NCBI GenBank assembly: GCA_016209585.1 | Contig: JACQVU010000528.1 | Coordinates: forward strand, 1-6,697 | Length of the DNA: 6,697 nucleotides | Reading direction: 5' to 3' | Source of the DNA: Planctomycetota bacterium | Lineage (GTDB): Bacteria > Planctomycetota > UBA8742 > JACQVU01 | Shown here: piece after piece, positions 5,864 to 6,697 of the stretch | How positions within the stretch are numbered: the stretch's first letter is position 1 | Layout: each line of letters opens with the position of its first letter | Notes under the pieces: model-generated | The model's input: only the letters and a program-made list of their open reading frames with translations | Told to the model about the DNA's origin: nothing | Databases searched by the model: none | Translations under genes and position numbers: made by a program

Positions 5864-6697
5864 ATGCGCGTTCGTTCCGTTCCCCTCGGCGTCGCCGTGC
5901 TGGCCGCGGCTGGGGGGTTTGTCGGGCTTTGGTTCGCGTCGCAATCGCTCCGGGAAACCGAGCCGGAGAGCAACCGAACCGGCGCCGTGTCCCGCAGCCG
6001 CGAGCCGGCGCCCGCGCCCGTGCCCGATGCCGCGCTCATCGACAAATTGCGCCGCGAGGCTGAGCAGCGAGAAACCGAACGCCGGGAGGCTGAGCGCCGC
6101 GAGCGTTTCGGCCCGGACATCACCGGCCTCACCGCCGTGGGCAAGAGCGACCAGGGGCTGCACGAATACGACAAGAACCTCGGCGACGGCGTCACACTTC
6201 GGCTCGTGCTCCGTCCCGCCGGCACGTTCTTGATGGGCAGCCCGGCCGACGAAACGGGGCGCTGGACGTGCGAAGGCCCCCAGCATCGGGTGAACGTGAG
6301 TGCCTTCCTGATGGGCAAGTACGAGGTGACGCAACACCAGTGGCAGGCGGTGATGGGGAGCAACCCGTCGGAATTCACGAACGCGGGTCTCGACGCGCCG
6401 GTGGAAACCGTCTCCTGGGACGATTGCCAAAAGTTCTGCGAGAAAGCGGGGTTGCGGCTGCCGAGCGAGGCGGAGTGGGAGTACGCCTGCCGCGCGGGAA
6501 CGACCACGCGGTACTCGTTCGGTGACGCCGAATCCGCGCTGGCCGAATACGCCTGGCACGACGCCAATTCAGGCGGCACGACGCACCCGGTGGGTCAGAA
6601 GAAGCCCAACGGCTGGGGGCTGTACGACATGCATGGCAACGTCTGGGAGTGGTGCGAGGACTGGTATCACGATTCGTACAACGGCGCGCCCACGGAC
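5864..6697 (+). CDS. Membrane-anchored formylglycine-generating enzyme (FGE/SUMF1) domain protein, C-terminus outside window
   Basis: The frame is open from ATG 5864 to the window edge (278 residues). Residues about 6-25 form a single hydrophobic segment after Arg3 and Arg5, a signal anchor or uncleaved signal. A Pro-rich stretch and a highly charged Arg/Glu segment (about 56-82, REAEQRETERREAERRERF), probably helical or coiled coil, link it to the FGE-sulfatase domain from about 112. Landmarks are F-L-M-G-S (M124), GPQHRVNVSAF, MGKYEVTQHQWQAVMG, PVETVSWDDCQKFC, LRLPSEAEWEYACRAG and GLYDMHGNVWEWCEDWY (N259, W261, W263). Genuine FGEs oxidise a sulfatase cysteine using a C-terminal cysteine pair; that part lies beyond the edge, so catalytic activity cannot be judged. 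Many bacterial members with this consensus are non-FGE relatives attached to kinases or surface proteins. The start is chosen because it gives the signal anchor; no ribosome binding site is visible. Confidence 0.88.
   Translation, partial: MRVRSVPLGVAVLAAAGGFVGLWFASQSLRETEPESNRTGAVSRSREPAPAPVPDAALIDKLRREAEQRETERREAERRERFGPDITGLTAVGKSDQGLHEYDKNLGDGVTLRLVLRPAGTFLMGSPADETGRWTCEGPQHRVNVSAFLMGKYEVTQHQWQAVMGSNPSEFTNAGLDAPVETVSWDDCQKFCEKAGLRLPSEAEWEYACRAGTTTRYSFGDAESALAEYAWHDANSGGTTHPVGQKKPNGWGLYDMHGNVWEWCEDWYHDSYNGAPTD

Noticed and set aside
5664..6233. Plus-strand open frame of 189 codons through the repeats
   Set aside because: It translates the heptad and octad repeats into low-complexity sequence and then reads the FGE gene in the wrong frame.
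5566..6579. Minus-strand open frame of 337 codons opposite the FGE-domain gene and fliQ end
   Set aside because: Ser/Arg-rich translation without domains, crossing the repeats; the plus strand carries strongly conserved FGE motifs.

Overview
This is a GC-rich bacterial window. It holds the start of a large secreted multidomain protein on the minus strand (1-2980, C-terminus beyond the left edge), a short plus-strand flagellar export cluster fliO-fliP-fliQ (3544-5650), and the start of a membrane-anchored formylglycine-generating-enzyme (FGE/sulfatase-modifying factor) domain protein (5864-6697, C-terminus beyond the right edge). The flagellar genes indicate a motile bacterium. The high GC, the large IPT/TIG and Ig-like repeat lipoprotein, the FGE-type protein and the intergenic short-period repeats suggest Planctomycetota (perhaps Phycisphaerae-like). 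That placement is an inference from gene style and not from a marker gene.

Layout. The left gene and fliO diverge from a 563-base intergenic region (2981-3543). That region carries a candidate minus-strand promoter, a long hairpin-forming element built of 7-base units, a short fragment built of 9-base units, and a candidate promoter for the flagellar cluster with a perfect GC-rich palindrome just upstream of its -10 box. fliO and fliP overlap by 4 bases, and fliQ follows fliP after 17 bases, so the three look like one transcription and translation unit. The products form the inner-membrane export gate of the flagellar type III secretion apparatus: FliP and FliQ are gate subunits and FliO helps FliP assemble. 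fliR and flhB, common next partners, do not follow.

fliQ is followed by a 213-base gene-free stretch (5651-5863). It holds a second copy of the 7-base-unit hairpin element, flanked by an 11-base direct repeat, and then a pyrimidine-rich tract built of 8-base units that runs right up to the ATG of the FGE-domain gene.

The coding content is of recognisable families. I see no sign of a new enzymatic or defence system. The least ordinary material is the set of intergenic elements with 7-, 8- and 9-base periodicities, especially the heptad hairpin present twice with different numbers of units in its arms.
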